A stretch of DNA of 64,000 nucleotides, from contig JAPFBL010000103.1 in NCBI GenBank assembly GCA_026182355.1, forward strand, positions 2,108,001-2,172,000. The letters are read 5' to 3'. Numbering within the stretch: position 1 is the stretch's first letter; each line of letters starts with the position of its first letter. The notes beneath the pieces are model-generated. The model had not been told where the DNA came from and did no database searches. It saw only the letters and a list, made by a program, of their open reading frames with translations. The DNA comes from Hermatobates lingyangjiaoensis (taxonomy: Eukaryota > Arthropoda > Insecta > Hemiptera > Hermatobatidae). Made by a program: the position numbers and the translations under genes. Positions 11,636-25,193 of the stretch are shown piece by piece.

Positions 11636-12719
11636 CTTATATAAAAAAATACCAAACCAATAATTTCATATATAGAAGTATAAAATTACTTGTATGCAAC
11701 CTAACAATAATGTTCAACTATGTAAACATTTTTTTCACATTAAAATCTATGGTAGAAAACTTTGAGAAAAACTGGACAGAATTATGCGTTAAAAAGCATT
11801 ATTGTTTTAGTTCCAATATTTTGTTTACTGACTTCAGGTCAGTTTGATGACCTGAGGTATTTGTATGCTGGAAAATAAAAATTTTCAAATGTTCAACCCC
11901 AATCAGAGTTATTTGATTAAGCACTAGGGAGCTATGCAGCTACTCTATGAGGAACATCATCCCATTCTCTTCTGTGCAAAATACCTTTTAAGTCATTTAA
12001 AACTTTTATATTGCCATAACGAGCCAACTGTGACCTGTGTTTTATTTTCAATTGACTCCTGCAACAACCAAACATATAATGATTGGTAGCTGTTCTCTAT
12101 TTCTTTCCTATATCCGCACTATTTAAATACATTACTCGCAATATTTCAACATTTTCTACAAAAATATTTGAAATATTTCCCCATAATATTCAAACGAATC
12201 CTTCCTCCACATTTCAACTTTCAAGCTTTTGATACGACCTACCAAATTTGGAAATTCCACTGTAAAATCAATATAGTTAAGAGATTAATTCATTTTTTTG
12301 TTTGATCACAAAAGCTTGCTTTCTTTTTTGAACTCCCATTTCTTCACCCCATGAAAATTTGTGAAGATATTTTAATATTTACATCATTCTTATTGAAAAC
12401 ATAATATAGTAATTAATAAAACAATGTTATATGAAAGTACTTTGTTAAACATGAAATTAATAGAATTTATTAGAAATGATTTAAATATATATGTATCTGT
12501 AAAGAATAACGATTCAAAGGTACTATGGTTTACATACTAAACAACAATAAGAGCAAGTACAGCCAATGTTACATTATGGCCTTTGTACTTTTAAGCTAAC
12601 TAATAGTTAAAGTTTAATGTTTAACTATTTCTTTTCCAAAAATACTGAATTTGGAATCCTACAATGATTTTTACCTTACTAAAAATAAAACAGTAATTAT
12701 AAAATACTTTACTATTAAG
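11636..12719. other. AT-rich spacer, no gene seen
   Basis: No gene or element recognised. The frame at 11617-11847 starts inside the terminal module and has no domain. Confidence 0.45.
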
Positions 12720-12754
12720 TAAAATAGAATTGAAGAAAAAATTCGAGTAAAAAC

Positions 12755-12905
12755 TCCGAAATTTTGACGGATATACATGTTTTGTGTAATGTCAAAGTTC
12801 CTTTTTGATGTTTTTTCAATTGACTACGTTTTAATGATTCTGTGTGTGTGTGTATGTAAGTGCGTTGGATCCAATATTTGTGTGTATATCCAAACATTTG
12901 TGGAC
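12755..12905 (+). repeat. dispersed repeat, also at 47.68 kb
   Basis: The segment 'aaattttgac..atatacatgtttt' followed by 'caaagt.cttttt' and a later 'tatccaaac.tt' recurs in the same order and spacing at about 47692-47802. Copies are diverged and interrupted by GT-rich DNA. The class of element is unknown. Confidence 0.5.
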
Positions 12906-13165
12906 ATCCTACAGGCCACATCGTTGGATGGCTTCAATTATCAGGGAGGATATGGCTCCCTCGTCAGTCATTCTGATACCCTCCAATCGCTTGTCTCCCA
13001 TGCCCTTTTCTTACTCGCTCTTGGCCCTTTGTAGCAGGAGATTTATTACAGAGAACGAATACCGGAAGCCGTAGTTGGTGACAACCCAGACTACATGATT
13101 GCCTGGCCAGGTGATCGGTTGCTCAGTTTCGTTGGTATAGTAGTGCCCTGGGACCGCCTTCAGCT
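12900..13165. other. GC-richer segment, unidentified
   Basis: GC content is visibly higher than in the flanks. Two overlapping frames (12777-13034 and 12844-13074) cross it but show no known domain and are probably by-products of composition. It may be a fragment of an unrecognised repeat. Confidence 0.35.
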
Positions 13166-14340
13166 TCATCACTTACATTGTATTCTGAAAATATAAATGT
13201 ATAACAACATATAAATTAACAAATCAATAATAAAAATATAATAAATTGTTATAAAAACAACATTACATAAATATGTCATTATAGATGTACAAGTAACATG
13301 CCTCTCTTAGAGAAGGAGAATTTCTAGTAAGTGACTTACATAGTTTTTAATATGTATATAAATTAGTTAGGAGTAAAATATAGAGATTACCTAAAGCACT
13401 GATATAACTGATTTATCGAATGTATCAGCAGAATTGACCTTTCTGAAGCAGTGGTGGTTGAAGTGACAATATACGTGACAATATACGCAGACTGTATTTG
13501 ACTGCATGTACTTTGAAATATTGAGTTCCTGTAAATATGACTTATATTTGGATGTATACTGCCTTCCTTCCCTGCTGAAACACGAAACACTCATGTCTTT
13601 TGTCGTCTTCATGATGTAATAACCTTTGTGAATTATTCTCGATAGAATGAATTGTATTTCAGATTTAGTTATATAAGAATTTTCTCATTAGATAAAGTTG
13701 TTTATAGGCAAATTTTGTTTCTACGCAATTTTGAGAATAGTTCTATCATGTAATAAAAAAATTAGTGAATGAAAAAATTAGTGATCAAGTTATAAACAAA
13801 CAACAAAATTAAAAAAATTCTTCTCTGAAATTACAACTAGTGACAATTTGACTTTTATCAGTTATACCCTGAATGAAGATAGTACGTTTAAAATGACTAT
13901 TGGCCTCTTTTCAAATGGCTATTGGCCTCTTTGGGCTAGACTTAGAGCAATAATTCACAACAAAGCAGTTCCGACCGGTAATTGATTTCATACGTTTCTG
14001 CATCACGGTCCCCATTCTGTTTCATTTTCTTATGCTTAGTATAATTTACTGTATTTTACTAAACCTTTAAATCATGCTCTTGACAGTCAACTGCCTTTTC
14101 TTTTGCGGCTTCTTTTCTTTCGTTTTCTATCTATGCAATACTTTTGATGTTTCATTTTGTTTTTTTTTAAAAAATTTAGTTTTTTGATTTAATTTTATTT
14201 CATTACTTTTATGAAAAAAAATACAGGAAAATTGTAGTTGTTTCTTTGCAAGAAACAGAAAAAATTAAAAAAACAATGGATGGTTTTAAATAACAAAAAA
14301 AGGTTTATATTATTCATTTTTAATAATCATGTTAACATAA
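13166..14340. other. AT-rich spacer, no gene seen
   Basis: No gene recognised. A 20-bp direct repeat, 'ctattggcctcttt' with context, occurs twice at 13904-13942. Confidence 0.4.
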
Positions 14341-14395
14341 GCGTATAATATTGACGATTTGTGAATAAATGTATTATGTTCAAAAACAAGAATAA

Positions 14396-14480
14396 ATGTT
14401 GAGTTTTTGACTCTGACGAAGACCGCTTGTTACGGTTGAAAGATCTTAGTCTTGTTTTCCCATTTCTTATTGTGGTTTGA
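14396..14480 (+). mobile_element. Penelope terminal module, family A
   Basis: The module contains CTGACGA (14413-14419), a stem-forming GACCG...CGGTT pair, then GAAAGATC and the downstream 'cttgttttcccatttcttattgtggttt' (read 14452-14478). It is nearly identical to the right arm of the inverted pair at 61274-61352. It runs into a (TA)n tract, as the other copies do. Confidence 0.65.
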
Positions 14481-14482
14481 TC

Positions 14483-14512
14483 TTATATATATATATATAT
14501 ATATATATATAA
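14483..14512. repeat. (TA)n microsatellite
   Basis: A TA run of 15 units sits between a family A module (plus) and a family B module (minus). Confidence 0.9.
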
Positions 14513-14516
14513 GTTT

Positions 14517-14655
14517 CACGATGAATCAAAAACACAGAACTAAGGAGCAAATACACTTACTGTCTCTAATTTTCGGTTGAACCGTCATCAGGAGAGTTGA
14601 TAGGGACACCAAACGCACTTGTTAAGCGACGGTTGGAGACAGAAAAATGAAATTG
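14517..14655 (-). mobile_element. Penelope terminal module, family B, with hammerhead-like core
   Basis: On the minus strand this module reads CTGATGA (14585-14591), a short hairpin CGGTTCAACCG, then AAAATTAGAGACAG. This keeps an intact CUGAUGA box, unlike the CTGAAGA of the copies in the 58.9-59.15 kb palindrome. The flanking 'acacttactgtctctaatttt' word and the 'accaaacgcactt' word are shared with that palindrome. The GAAA box is offset by one base from the consensus, so catalysis is uncertain. Confidence 0.6.
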
Positions 14656-15194
14656 GATTTTTCTTTTAATTAGATACAGATGAAAAAGAAGAACTGCATC
14701 GTATTTACAATAAATATAAATTAACAGTTTACTTTAAACACAAAGTCTATGATAGACAAGTTAAGACAGTTATGCCAACAACTTAGCATCCATAAAACTT
14801 TGATTTGGAAAAACGATATATAGGCTTTTCTTCTTTATTTGCATTCTGGTGTTTTAAAAAACATTCACTCTGCTTGAAATTATATTGGCCTTTGGAAAAC
14901 CGCAAGGTATTCGCCTCCCAGAGAAGACATTCCTTCAATGCAAAACTCTAACTAATATACTCCATTATACACAAATGCATTCATCCGTGCCAGCTAAAGA
15001 TTCCTATGGTTTGTGGTTACTATATCATATTAGAAATCCTTTGAATAGCATTTACTGTGCACTAATACTCTGGTCAATCTATTTAGATGAATACCTGCAA
15101 ACAATGGATGCCATATAAAACTGGGTTTTATTAAAGGGAACGAAGGCTATAGTAGAGATAGTGGTGAACGTTTCCTCCATTATCATGTTACTTC
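14656..15194. other. spacer, no gene seen
   Basis: The 77-codon frame at 14885-15118 has no recognisable domain and no homologue known to me. It is left uncalled. Confidence 0.4.
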
Positions 15195-15266
<72 letters not shown>

Positions 15267-15267
15267 T
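15195..15267. repeat. (GT)n microsatellite
   Basis: About 36 GT units with one interruption near the end. It is followed by AT-rich 'ataataata' low-complexity DNA to about 15375. Confidence 0.92.
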
Positions 15268-15375
15268 AAAAAATAATAATAATAAAGAAAATAATAAATA
15301 ATAATAAAATTTATTTATAAATAATATTTATTTATAAATAGTAAATAATAATAATAATAGTAAAAAAAATAATAA

Positions 15376-17220
15376 AGTACAGTTGTAAATTAAAGAAAAT
15401 TAACTGTCAATGCAATTATTATTATTATTTTTCAGCCGGGTGGAGCTGGTTGGGGCCGCTTGTAGGTAGTGCAATTTTGAGGGAGTATAAATCTCTTATT
15501 TTCTCTCTCTCTCTCCCACCTTATTCCTCCTACTATATCTCTCAAATAAACAGACTTATCAAAGATTTGATTCTTTATGATCTATTAAGATCATCTTTCA
15601 AACCTTCAAACAAAGGAGTTTAATATTTTGAATGCGGCTAAATATACTGTTACTGCCATAACCGGATATCAGCCGAGTATTCTCCCAATTTATTTTTCTA
15701 AAACGTATTTTAAAGCTATTAAGTGAAAAATGTGAGCTGTTAAATTATGAGAGGTCCATTTTGCACAGATATACGATCTCTCTTTTTCGATTAGCCTAAT
15801 CACTGCTCGTTTTGGTACCCAATATCTTCTTCTTTAGCGCATGATCGAACGGTTCTGTTTGATTATGAGTGCAAACTTCTTCAATTTTGAAGGAACACAC
15901 AACAAGTTTGTCATCAGTGTATTTTGTGAGGAGTTCACTAATACAAGGAATGAGCTTATTAAGACAGTGTATCGACTACGTCGGGTTGATCAATGAATTC
16001 ACAAGGATATACCATTCGGAGTGATGCAAATATAAGTAATGCAAATTAGATTCTCAGCATTTATGTAACTAGTTTCAAAGGAGATAGTCCGAAAACCTGT
16101 TAGTACAATTAACTAAAAAGGTTTCTGGACCCAGTCAAAGCGATAAGGTTTTTAAAACTCTTTTTTGTACACAATATCATATAGCCGGAGTAGAGAAGAT
16201 CAAGGGCATTTAAGCACCATGGTGTATACTGCGTAGAGAGTCTGACCCTACTTCCTAATAAACCTCTCCGAGTGGTTCAGTGTATGCATCAACCTTATAT
16301 TTTATATTTATCATTAATGAAGTGATTATTCCATAAAAAGCAGTTATCCAACATCAGCTTCAAGAATTTTATCTCTTCTTGAGTGATGGATATGTAATTC
16401 ATGTGAGTGTATGTATGTGTGTCTGCAAACTAGGCGTATAAGCTTTCTGCTTTAATTGTTAAAAGTATTTATTTCAATCTTAATTATAATAAGAAAACTC
16501 CTGTTATTATTTCTAACTTTCTACACTTAGATCTGCTTAGCATTGATATTAAAACTTGTTGATGTTTATAAAACTTTTTCTCCAAGTTGACGTGAGTTGG
16601 CAAGTTGAAAGAGATAGGGGTCTCTTGAGTTGGGCTCGACAAAGGTAAGGGTCTCTTGAGAACTGGTTGACCCAAAAAACGACTACGATCGATGTCCACC
16701 AGTGTTGAGGAAATCAAACGCCTCTTACTTCAATCTGGAGTCTATCACTAATGCAGACCAATATCGTTACTCATTCATAAGCAGCCTTTCCACATCCTGT
16801 CATCATCATAAGCATCAATGCAATTACGGTTTATGGAAAAAATTACTCAATGGAGTTTACAAATAGATGTCATAATAACTATTTATGATATTTATATAAA
16901 AAAAGTAATTGAATGAATTCGTTTAATACTTAATTGTTGCCATTCTAGTTTGATTTCTATGATAAAAAAAGACTCTTCTTTAATTGATTATAAAACAGTT
17001 CCAGCGTACGAGTACATCAGTTCATTCAAAAGTCCACTCTCTAGGGACTTATAACATATTCCACTATTTTCTTCAATTTATATATTGTTTTCTTTGTTTT
17101 TTGAATAACACCCTGTCATTCTAGAATTTCTTCATATATAAATATATTTTGAAAACTTTAAATTGGTTAACTAAATAGATACAAACTTTTTAACAACATA
17201 TAATAAAAAAAAAACTTGCC
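15376..17220. other. AT-rich spacer, no gene seen
   Basis: No gene recognised. The minus frame at 16484-16717 has no domain. A short direct repeat 'ggtctcttgag' lies at 16619 and 16650. Confidence 0.42.
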
Positions 17221-17224
17221 GTAG

Positions 17225-18060
17225 TATGAAACGATCCAAGTAAATTCTTGTGTTAGGGTCACTGCTGTTCGAGGACTCAGGGGCCCTTCCCCTGGCAGGT
17301 TACTCCTTCTGTGGCGAAGCACACCTCCTGATTCCCATGTCGATATCTGTCGGAGTCCTCGCCACGACAGCCGGTAAGAAGTTACGCTGATTGCATAAAC
17401 TGGCTAACAGGTAAAAACCTTTGTGACAACTGAACTTACCTGCAGCTAAGACAGATTCAGTAGGACCTAGGTCCGGATATTCACCCGAGAGTTCTTAAAA
17501 CACTGTCGGTATTTCAGGGTGGGAATAGCCGATGCAGAATTTCCTTGTGTTTTCCTTGCCCCGTCATTGGTGTTTGACTGCTGGTGGCTGGAACCTTTAC
17601 CCAAGAAGGGTAGACTCTCTGTGGAGTCGCTGTGTGAGAACCAGTATCTTCTCGAGAAGTTGCCTCATAGCAACAAGAGGGAGCTAGACCTTGACTCTTA
17701 CTATTTGGTAAGGCCCAACGCTTGAACTACACATACTGTGTGTGTGTATGTATATGTAATTAGTTTGAAAATTTAACAAAAGCTAACTAAATTTAACAAA
17801 ATTTAGGTGGTTTGGATTTTGTGGCCATGTCGGGACAGTGTGGTCCCTTGGGGCATGTCCGGAGTAGATAGTCCTCCCGCTGGTCACTGGTCCACCATGG
17901 ACTTAATATCTGTTCCCCTTCTTCATCATTTTCTCTTTCTTTATTCGATCGCCTTCCTTGTAGTCCCCACATATTTTCACTCTGTTTAAGGTTACATTTT
18001 TCTTCACCTTAATTTATTAAATTCATTTGTACTTTTCTTTTACCCCATGTAAACCTCACA
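17225..18060. other. GC-richer, probably repeat-derived segment
   Basis: GC is well above the flanks at 17255-17400, 17500-17725 and 17805-17905. Two short frames (17519-17725 and 17807-17989) occur, but no domain can be named. A short GT-rich tract at 17735-17755 interrupts the block, as at the 3' ends of many retroposons. The segment leads into the dispersed repeat at 18062. An unrecognised retroposon is the most likely explanation; I cannot name it. Confidence 0.35.
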
Positions 18061-18061
18061 T

Positions 18062-18192
18062 ATGAACCAATGAATATATCCGCGCACTATAGTACAGGTC
18101 GTAACTAGCATTCTAGACCAGAGCCATTGTACTGCTTGATAATGTGCTACTATAACTTGGACTGTCAGTAATTACCTCACTTCTTACACAAA
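18062..18192 (+). repeat. dispersed repeat shared with 43.69 kb
   Basis: The word tatatccgcgcactat followed by 'ggtcgtaac' occurs here and at 43704-43735. Downstream similarity runs through 'gattattgtaccactctaac.t.gattgtcagtaatt'-like sequence for about 130 bp. Both copies are in the same orientation. The element class is unknown. Confidence 0.65.
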
Positions 18193-21100
18193 CTTCTATC
18201 TCGTGAAGATTCTATCGCATGGGATAGGTCATATATGCCAGGTCCACTTTGGGCAGATCGAGTTTACCGTTTTTCTTTCTCACCTGCAGATACAATTGGT
18301 TTTGTAATGTGACTAGAAAGTAACAAATACGGGTCCAACTCCTGTACCCTCCAACTCATGCGGTCATAACAAACGTTTCCGCATTCTTAGACATCTTTAA
18401 TAACAATATAGGCATCCATTTAATGCATACCACGTTTCAAGTAACTAAATATATTAATTCATTTTTAAACATTTCTTCATCAAAAAGAAATATTCTCAAT
18501 GATTTCAATTAATATTTATTTACTTTTTTCTACAAAGGCAGAACTAGAGTATCAGAAAGTACAGTGTGTTTTAATGTAAAGAATGATATTGTAAATATTA
18601 TTCTTTTTAGTTAGACCTTCCATAATTAAAAAAACAATATTAAATAGCAATTTTAGAATTATTTTATTGAAGATGGAAAACACTATCAGACCATTTTACC
18701 ATACCACGTGTCAAATTCGTGGTATATTTAAAGAAAAATAAAATGTTTAGAAATGCTGCCTTTAAAAATAGACAAAATCCCATATGCTTACCTTCATAAA
18801 AATTTCCAAATAAGTATTTTATTTCTTTAAATGTATATTATTAAATAAATTAAATATGGAGTAAGTAAAATTAGGGAGAATTTTTTTTTATAAACTTACC
18901 AAAAAAAAACTACTAATAATTAACGTTACACTCCATGTAAACGTACTTGTTATGAATGCTTCACGACTTAAGAGATGGATTAATTTTTAATGTTCAATTA
19001 CTATTATGAAAATAATAACCTCTTTTGATTCATATTATGAAAGCGTTATTGCAGTTCAGTTCAACTGGTTCCCATTAAAGTGGCGTCATAACATAGTTCA
19101 TCTGCTCTGAGTTTATGGTTGAGAACAATAAAGAATGAACATGTTTCATTTCGGTCAAGAGATATTTAAAATTGTTGAACAATCAGTATTTCTAAAGCCA
19201 ATCGCTATAAATTCTAGCTTATAGCTGAACATAATATGTTGTGACGTAATGATGGAGAAGCTACTGTTGTTTTGAACACCACATTTATTATGAGTTTCCT
19301 TTAGTGTTTTTCTAGTTCCATTTCTTTTATTTATTCTAAAGTAAAGTGTGGCTCATTATTAAATACCACCCAATTTAGTCATGAAGGAATCTCATAACCA
19401 AGTTAACTCTACTTTGAAAATAGGGTTAAAAAAACAAATAACGCTATTTGAAAAAAATCATAAATATGATTTGAAACAAATTTGAACTATATATCTGGTA
19501 TATAATTGGTATAAAATTTGTATCTGTAGAAGGCAGAATGAAAGTGTTTTCTTCTGATTATTGTTACTATAATCTGTTTCAGAGAAACTTGGGTTGGGAT
19601 GTTACCGACTAGCGCTGTTGTCATCTAGAAGGGTAAATGGTTGTACTTGAGGAATCAGGAAACCATTTTGTGTTTCGAATACAAATTGTTTTCGAATGCC
19701 ACAAATGTTACATTACTCTAATTGGTTAGAGTAATGGTATTATTTACTAGTAGCTGACATTGTACACTCTCGTGAGTGGCAGTCTGATGTCCAAAAGTAA
19801 TCTCCGCAAGACTTTCCATCTTCTACTCGAAGTAACTTTGATCATTGCAGAGATTCCAACCTCCAACATTCAGTTCTAAAGCCCAGTATCTTACCTGACT
19901 AATAGAACATCTACACAAGTAAAGAGATGTACACAACGCACTATGTTGTGTCTTAGTGGTTGTGTGTTAGTTAGTCTTAGTTGTGTCTATATAGTAGTTA
20001 CTATATAGTAGGCGGAGGGAGATATCTGGTTACTAGAAGTCTAAAACGGGCTAACGCGACTAGCAAGCAGGAGTCATGTACTACTTCCACCTATCTTCCC
20101 TACAGAGAGATCGTCATCAATTAACGTTGGATAATTAACATTAACGGAGAAACAATAAGAAGACAAATTAACCTGCAACTTTAAAACATGTTCACACTAT
20201 GACTAACCGACGATTTATAATGCAATGATAGTATCCATTCTAGGCAACTGTGGCAAATCACTCATACACTTACATAACCGCTTCATTAGAGAACGTTTTC
20301 TGCTACTTAACTAAATTTAAGGAGGCATTTACAAACAACTGTACAAGATGTCACTCTGAATGGTTATAAAATTAATAAAAGAACTCTGAGATTTAACTAA
20401 CTGTTATCTGTTCAGTTGTTTTTCTTAAAACTACTACCTTATAAAATAGAAATTACTGAAACCTAATATATAAACTACTCTTGAACCATAAAGAAAATAA
20501 CTTTACCTATAATATTAATAATTGGAACAATATTTTTGGTATTTTTTTTTATCAAAAAGCATTTCATAAATCGAAATTTTATAAGGCATTCTGATGTGCT
20601 CAAAATTATTAAATTTGTAGCGAACATGATTTGGAAGCTAACTGAGTGATGCTTAGAATCCCTGCATACAAATTAGAGATATTTACATATCACGGCGCCA
20701 TATTTGATTTGTAACCAGAATAAAGATCACATCTATTTAACGAACTCTCATATATCATTTCATTCATGATAACCTTAGAAATTCAGTCTCATTAAAAATG
20801 GGTTTTTCAACTCTATCAAGGTTCTTATGTCAGGTAGAAGAATAGCTATACTAATTGTTTATATCGCTTCTTTTAATTACACACATTTAATTAGTATTTA
20901 TTAAATTTCTCTTTAATTTTCCAGTTACACTCCAACAGCTGTCGTATTTATTACAAGCATGAATTTCAATACTTGTAAATAAATTAAACGGAATCAAAAT
21001 TAAATAAAATTGTATTTTTAATGCTACTTTAATTGCTAACTTTTAATGCCCATGCACAAGAGTGGTTCTTCGCGGAGTTAATAGTGTCCCTTCGGTGCTT

Positions 21101-24100
21101 TGAAAAGGTTTGAGTGGGCGTTAAATTGATGGGATATTGAAGAGACAAAGAGCTAAAATGTATATTGAGGAGGACGCTAAGGTTTGGAAAGGTACTCGGA
21201 TAATATATACAAAAATGAAGGCATGATGAATTAATAAAGAGGGATCATTTCTTTACATTTCTATACCCTTATATGGGCACCTATTACAACCATAAATAAA
21301 TGCCAATAAAATGATATTACCCATATAACAACATATATTCTTTTGTAGTAAAATAAAACTTCGTAAACTTTCCTGTTCTCAATCAAAACACTGAATACAC
21401 AGAATTATAATAAAAAATCTGGAGTGGCCTACACTCAACTTTACTATAAGTGAATTTAATATCAATCTTCTTGGGTATATAATATATAATATCTTATTTA
21501 AGCATATTGTAAACATCTAAATGAAAGATATTTATATTAGTCTTTCATTCCTGAGGTAGTACAGATAGTGATTGATCGACTTATCAATATATAAGCTTAT
21601 TTTTGTACATCCTACAGCTGATAGAAATAATCTAATTGGTATAACTACTGCAGTAATAACATTTTTGAAAAGCCAAAGTGAAAATTTCTTGGTAAGAAAT
21701 AATCTCCTACAAGAGAACATGGCGTTTGTTCAAATAGCCAGGGGATTTCTTATATCGCTTACTTTATCTCCTTCTACATTGAATATTTAAGTCAAATTTA
21801 AATCAGAAAAGTACTCTTATTTTCTCTGAAAAACATCATAAACATCGAAGAAAAAATGTCGTTTTAAGATAACTTATAATTAAGGATATACAATAATTAC
21901 ATTTATAATCTTCAAAGGAAAGATTTCCATTTTGAATTATGTTCAAATTCAATTGTGCATTTTGTTTTATGCACAGTTTCTGAATCCAATATTTGGAACT
22001 GTTGTTCGTCATCAGGAAAAGACTAGAAGAGAAAATTATTGAAGCTTAAACTGTTCAGTGAATTCTAATTTTTTTAATAATAGCGTGTTAAATGTGAATT
22101 TGTGAAACTAAAATATCATGCAGAACTGGTGCCTGTGTATTTAACTTTCTACATGATTTCTTTCTTTCCAGGAGGTAAGTAGTTAAGGTTAAGGAAATCG
22201 CGTGCGAAGTGAACTCTTTTGAGGCCATCTGTTGTGGTCTGTTCGGTTATTAAAAGTAGAAGAAATATCCATCCAGGTATCCCATCAACACAGAGGAAGA
22301 AAGTATGACATCCCCTTGTACAGAACAATGCATTTCCATCAACTTCTGTATTATGTACGTGATGTCATTCTAACTTGATTATAAAATACATATAGTACAT
22401 ATATTATATATAAACACACATTATAAAAGTATAGTGATCTTTTTTTTATCTAAATCTATTAGTATAATATACTTGATTATTCTATTTTGCTTAAATAAAT
22501 CATCTGCTCGTACCTAAAGTATTAGCTTACTAAGGTTACAGTGCTAAAATGTTACAAAACTTTGTTACACATATTATAAATAATGAAATACACATAAATA
22601 CTTAAACTACACATAAAGTTACGTATAAATAATTAAAATTCATTATTTAGCTTTTCAAATTTGGTCGCGTCGATTTATTTCATTCATCTCTTTATAAACT
22701 GTTTGGTTGTTACTTAAAAGTTGTATATTTCCCTCAAGTGACCTAAATTGTATATTGAGTTCAGTTTTATCAATTTCCTTTTCACAACTAATAAAGAGAA
22801 CTGACGTTTTATGTTTTAATGCAATAAAATACACCGATTTCTAGTAGATCAGTAAAATTTAACGATGGTTATTGTTTGCATGGGTAAATGTTTTAATGGA
22901 ACGCTGCACCTGAAATGTGTCAGGTGCACATTTTTTTATTGAATAAAAAAATACATTCTGATTAATATTTTGTAAAATATAAACAGATATTCAGAGAATA
23001 TGGTTTTTTTCTTCGGAGAAACAAAGCTTACAATTGGTATGTTTGATCAATAAGAGCTCAGTGAATGAGGTTACATTACAAGAACAGTAAGTGCAATGTT
23101 TAATAGCGTATTGTTAAAGAACAGAAGAAATTTGCAACATGGTGATTGAACTTCCTCAGTTATTTTGCAGTTATCAGAAGTGCACTAAAGGAGTACAAAG
23201 AAAAATGTTTCTTGAAAATATTTGCTCATTGGTTGCAAATCCGATAAAATATGTCATTAAAAAGTTGAATATACCCTGCTTATTTGTTCCTCCTTTTTAT
23301 TAAGCATTGACAAACTGATGCATGCCTACTGTTTGATCTAATGCAGTCGTGAAATGAAGCTTGGAATTCACAGTATTCAGATAGTAATATGTGATGAGTA
23401 TAAATGGTGTTAACAAAAACTACTGGTAACATTAATGTTTTGATGATCTTCTGGTTCTATTGTTTAACTTAGTCCAATAAACATTTATTATTAATTTATC
23501 TTCCAATATAAATTTGTTTGGAACAAGGAATTTTAAACTATGAACTGTTGTCATCAAAACATCTACAAGAAATTATTTAACATGGACCTTAATGTCAACG
23601 CAGAATATAAAACATATTGTGATTATTGTTTGAGAGTGATCTTTTATGTTGTTCATGTTCATATTTATTAAGGAATCACAGTTTTGGAAGACACGCTAAA
23701 TTTTTTTTAAGGCTTACAAAAAAATGAACTAAATACAAATTGTTCTGCAGGTGATTGTGTATTTTAAGTGTTTTTTGTTTTGTCAAGAAGGGTGTTTTAA
23801 AATGTTTAAGGGAAAGAGGCTATAAAATGTGAATATTGGATGAGATGTTCCTTACCTTGAATACAGGCGTTTATCACCTTGTATGAAACGAATTTACATA
23901 ATCACGACCATTGATACGCTCCTAATATTCTTGTTTTAATCTTGTTAAAACATTGTCTACTTGCGAGAAGTCTAGTGTACTTCATTGTTAACAGAGCCTT
24001 TGCTCAAATGTGGGGAATGATTTCATTCTATTTATTGCCAGTCTCTGCTATGAATCCTGAGACCGACTGTCCTGTTCGACGCTTGTAGGCTGTCTTCCCT

Positions 24101-24489
24101 TCTTGTTTACTAATTCAGCTTTTCGCCAGTTCTCGTCTGCCATTACAAAGGACCGGCTTGCCAGTTGCATTGGCCTTTGTGATACATTTCATTCCACTCG
24201 AAGGACCGCTTTGATGTATACTTGCATTTATTCATGGCCGATGGTTTGTGAGCTTGATGCATGCTCCTACCTTTGTTAGCTTCTCTCCTTCCCTGTTTCA
24301 ATAGATATCATCGTGACGTAGATTCTATTAAAGCATCATTGTGTAGATATAATCAACAAAGCTTTCGATAATACCCTACTCTTGAAAATGTCTATATTTC
24401 GATGAGTTTCTGCCTACAACTGAATAAACAGCCTTAAAGTCACTGAAAACTTCAATTTTAAGTATCTGCAGTTCACAGAATAACACAAA
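18193..24489. other. long AT-rich spacer, no gene seen
   Basis: No gene, RNA gene or well-supported element in about 6.3 kb. A very diverged SINE body may lie near 19720-19800 in minus orientation, but the match is too weak to call. Small frames at 21532-21790 on both strands overlap each other and have no domain. GC rises slightly at 24030-24280 with nothing recognised. Confidence 0.42.
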
Positions 24490-25193
24490 TCTATATAAAT
24501 AAAATAATGATTTTGTCTGTACATTGCTTATAACTGACTCATTTCAAGTTTTCTTTACGTTTCATACATTGGAGAAACCGAATCCACCCTTAGAAAAATT
24601 TCTGTCGGTTTGTCCGCAAAATATTGTCACAAGTAAACTCAACCACCATAAGACATATCAAGCTGAAACTTTTACAGTAGATTTGTGTATGTTTACCTTA
24701 AAATATAGGCTCTGGATTGATTGGAAATTCAACAGAGAACTGAAGTTATGGAGATTTAAAGTAAAAACGTTTGTCACAGGTAAACTCAACCACCATGAGA
24801 CATAGCGAGCTGAAACTTTGACACTAGATTTGTGTATGCCTAACCTAAAATATAGGCTCTAAATAGATTGAAAATTCGGTACAGAAGCGAAGTTAAGGGG
24901 CTTTAAGCTCTATTTTCCTAACTTCAGAGAGAAGTTTGTTTTGAAAATACACAGGTGTGGCAAGTAGGTATTGTTAGTTAATTTTAATTTCATTTGACCA
25001 TATAAATATATTGCGTATTTGGCATAATTGAAAAGGTGTTTCCCAGAGGTCAGGATGTGCTATCTATTAAGAATAAATAGTTTTGTGAACGAGCAATTCT
25101 CAGCCCTTATTATGAGCGGGCAGGAAAAATCAAATAGAAAACAGGCAGTATAATAGAATTTTTGATTCCGTCAAAGACGGGTACGTTTGCTAG
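24490..25193 (+). mobile_element. non-autonomous Helitron, complete
   Basis: The 5' end begins TCTATATAAATAAAATAATG at 24490, the typical Helitron start. The 3' end carries a 5-bp hairpin CCGTC-aaa-GACGG (25168-25180), then CTAG at 25190-25193. The element sits between a host A (24489) and T (25194), without target duplication, exactly as Helitrons insert. No replication initiator or helicase is encoded; the 93-codon frame at 24524-24805 crosses the repeats and is not a known protein. Internally, a unit of 147 bp is repeated once (24626 onward and 24773 onward), sharing 'gtaaactcaaccaccat.agacat'. Confidence 0.85.
24626..24919 (+). repeat. 147-bp tandem duplication inside the Helitron
   Basis: Two copies start at 24626 and 24773 (gtcac..gtaaactcaacca). 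They share the 'gctgaaacttt' and 'ttaaaatataggctct' words and have diverged by point changes and small indels. Confidence 0.8.

Noticed and set aside
19720..19800. Very diverged SINE body in minus orientation
   Set aside because: Only 'gtagctgacattgtaca.ctctcg'-like similarity was seen; too weak without an alignment score.
24524..24805. 93-codon frame inside the Helitron
   Set aside because: Spans the 147-bp duplicated unit, is broken in the second unit, and resembles no Helitron protein.
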